64,000 nucleotides of DNA, taken from contig JAHCLO010000005.1 of assembly GCA_026125285.1 (NCBI GenBank), positions 1-64,000 on the forward strand. The letters are read 5' to 3'. The stretch is from Verrucomicrobiia bacterium. Its GTDB lineage: Bacteria > Verrucomicrobiota > Verrucomicrobiia > Limisphaerales > JADLHS01. The notes under the pieces are model-generated. The model worked only from the letters and a program-made list of their open reading frames with translations, was not told where the DNA came from and searched no databases. Every line of letters starts with the position of its first letter. Position 1 is the first letter of the stretch. A program made the position numbers and the translations under genes. Positions 62,763 to 64,000 of this stretch are shown one piece after another.

Positions 62763-62794
62763 CAACTTCATGTTGCATATGCAACAAAAAGTTG
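62763..62794. promoter_or_regulatory. Palindrome downstream of the PaaX-like gene
   Basis: GTTGCATATGCAAC forms the centre (62772-62785), with CAACTT and AAGTTG as outer arms. The same centre and arms occur at 63644-63677 on the other side of the PaaX-like gene. Possible operator or repeat end. Confidence 0.6.
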
Positions 62795-62801
62795 TCCTGT
62801 A

Positions 62802-63607
62802 TCATGCGCGGCCTGCGCCGGCATTTTCGGGGTTGAACGTGCGCAGTTGCCGGCTGGCGTCGCGCAGCACTGCCACCCGCGTCCGCCACGCCTGTTGTCC
62901 CAAATAATCTGCCGGCAATATCCGGCCCGGCAGCAGCGGGTCGTGGGTCACGGCGCCGAGCCAAGCTTTGCGCTCCGCTCCTGCCCAACGTAGCAGCGCC
63001 TTCGCCGCCGCATCGGTCCGTAGCGCGCCGCCCGGTCGCTCCTGCAGCACCTCCAGATGGCGCGCGTAGCGGCGGTTGATGCGCTCAAAGTCCCACGCGC
63101 CTGCGACGATTTCCGCGTCCGATTCGCCCGCGCAGGGCCGCGCCTCCAGCAGGATGAGAGATTCACGTTGATCTTCCCGCCGCCGAGAATCTCGCGTTCC
63201 TGCGCCAGCGGATCGGGGCTGATCCACACGCTGTTTTGCAGGTAGCCGAAACCTTTGTCGTGCAGGTAACGGCGCAGGCGTTCGCGCTGGGCGTTTTGTC
63301 CGGTGGGCACGTCGAAGAGTACGAGCCGCCACTGGCCATCCCAGGGCCGCGCCCATTGCATCTCTGGGTCGCGCCCGCCGAGGACGTGCAATCGCCCCTG
63401 CGTGGTGAGCCGGTAAAGGCGGTCGGCGGGAGCGGTGGCGTCGCGCTCCAAGAGTTGCTGGCGCTCCAAGGTGGCGACTTGGCGCAGCAAGCTGTTGCGA
63501 TACGCCCAGCTTTCGTAGGAGTCGGTGAGGTTGCGAAAGGTCGGCCGCACGAGCAGGTCCGCCGACCAGAGCAGGAGGTTCAGGAATTCCTCGGTCTTGG
63601 GTTGCAT
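62802..63607 (-). pseudogene. PaaX-like transcriptional regulator with a frameshift
   Basis: The N-terminal frame (63607 down to about 63165) begins MQPKTEEFLNLLLWSADLLV. It has a winged-helix part and PWDGQWRLVLFDVPTGQNAQ, typical of the PaaX middle domain, up to EREILGGGKINV. There the frame is lost, but it resumes one frame over with ESLILLEARPCAGESDAEIV and DPLLPGRILPADYLGQQAWR, the PaaX C-terminal signature, to the stop at 62802. One missing base near 63163 would explain the break. PaaX represses phenylacetate-type catabolic operons; here no such genes are visible. Either a recent inactivation or a sequence error. Confidence 0.82.
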
Positions 63608-63643
63608 GGCGGGAGCATCGCCCAATGGCCCGAGAAGCGCAAT

Positions 63644-63677
63644 GCAACCTTTTGTTGCATATGCAACAAAAGGTTGC
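63644..63677. promoter_or_regulatory. 34-bp perfect palindrome upstream of the PaaX-like gene
   Basis: GCAACCTTTTGTTGCAT (63644-63660) and its exact complement (63661-63677) form a perfect palindrome 37 bases ahead of the regulator's start. Its core GTTGCATATGCAAC is shared with 62763-62794. An autoregulatory operator is the simplest reading. Confidence 0.7.
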
Positions 63678-63813
63678 CAGCCAGTGGCGAGGACGCACTG
63701 TTGTTTGCCATTCCGTCGGGCTGAATCCGTTTCCGGGTTTTATGCACCAACAGCATTAGAACCAGCGGCGTGGAGTCACCGCAACTTCATGAATCGTGAG
63801 GCGGAACCAACTG

Positions 63814-64000
63814 TCAGCCCGAATCACTTTGCCGCACTTCAGCTTCTCCCTTGCCCGCTATTGATTGCTCCTGGCTGTCGGCTGGTGCGGGTTGGCCTTC
63901 GGCGACATGCGCAGTGTCCAAAGCCTCGTGGTCCAGTGGGTGTTCCTCCTCATGCCAGTGCTTGGAAACCTTGCCATCCCAGCACGCGAGGTTCAGCGGG
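63814..64000 (-). CDS. Partial unknown protein, C-terminus only (runs off the window)
   Basis: On the minus strand an open frame enters from the window edge as PLNLACWDGKVSKHWHEEEH, continues ALDTAHVAEGQPAPADSQEQ and stops at 63814. Only about 61 residues are visible, and I recognise no domain. The acidic, Pro/Ala/Gln-rich tail looks like a normal variable C-terminus. Continuity with a real gene beyond the edge is assumed because the frame is open to the boundary. Confidence 0.4.
   Translation of the reverse strand, partial: PLNLACWDGKVSKHWHEEEHPLDHEALDTAHVAEGQPAPADSQEQSIAGKGEAEVRQSDSG

Overview
The window reads as chromosomal DNA of a free-living, polysaccharide-degrading member of the PVC superphylum, most likely Verrucomicrobiota of the Pedosphaera/Limisphaera type. 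This is inferred from gene content: secreted GH78 and GH97 glycosidases, a DUF1080 protein, a large cytochrome-linked HEAT/dehydrogenase protein, a PHP-esterase, RHS fragments, and many short palindromic repeats. No rRNA is present to confirm it. The DNA is GC-rich and densely coding, with short intergenic gaps.

Layout. 0.3-2.8 kb: cation/Ca2+ exchanger-like protein, a small unknown protein and a CruF-type carotenoid protein. 2.8-6.5 kb: three tandem CNNM/CBS (CorC-type) membrane proteins. 6.5-16.5 kb: a minus-strand L-rhamnose cluster in the order rhaA, rhaT, NCS1-type permease, 62-aa membrane protein, GH78-like protein, GH78 alpha-L-rhamnosidase, secreted beta-rich protein. Three neighbouring junctions here are ATGA overlaps or gaps of about 30 bases or less. 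16.6-18.95 kb: a displaced RHS C-terminal module with a probable toxin tail, an overlapping candidate immunity gene and a duplicated RHS core fragment, riddled with 95-133 bp palindromic elements. 19-20 kb: DUF1080 protein and tRNA-Pro(GGG). 20.5-26.9 kb: pyruvate dehydrogenase operon aceE-aceF-lpd with a divergent lipoate ligase-like gene. 27.1-32.7 kb: lexA followed by a 1620-codon gene that fuses a Y-family polymerase (DinB/Pol IV) to a C-family replicative-type polymerase (DnaE/DnaE2). 32.8-40.8 kb: a secreted CAP-domain protein, a MacA/MacB-type ABC export operon and an EamA transporter. 40.8-46.9 kb: DUF485-like/acetate-type symporter pair, HAD phosphatase with EVE protein, HAD plus PfkB kinase pair, thioesterase. 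46.9-57.8 kb: beta-helix protein and a block of secreted catabolic enzymes (GH97, cytochrome/dehydrogenase, PHP-esterase, ceramidase-like). 58-64 kb: membrane protein, a pyruvate phosphate dikinase remnant, hemA, a SEC-C protein, a frameshifted PaaX-like regulator between matched palindromes, and a partial gene at the edge.

The most unusual item is the SOS locus. LexA has an intact cleavage site and Ser/Lys dyad, and a 20-bp palindrome abuts its start codon. The next gene joins two error-prone-type polymerases in one reading frame. The joint between the two polymerase domains is itself a 99-bp inverted repeat, and three further palindromic repeats are carried in frame inside the DnaE half. 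This suggests repeat insertion as the route by which the fusion arose. The second theme is mobile palindromic repeats that insert into coding regions without breaking the frame; the same families occur in the RHS fragments and in intergenic DNA.
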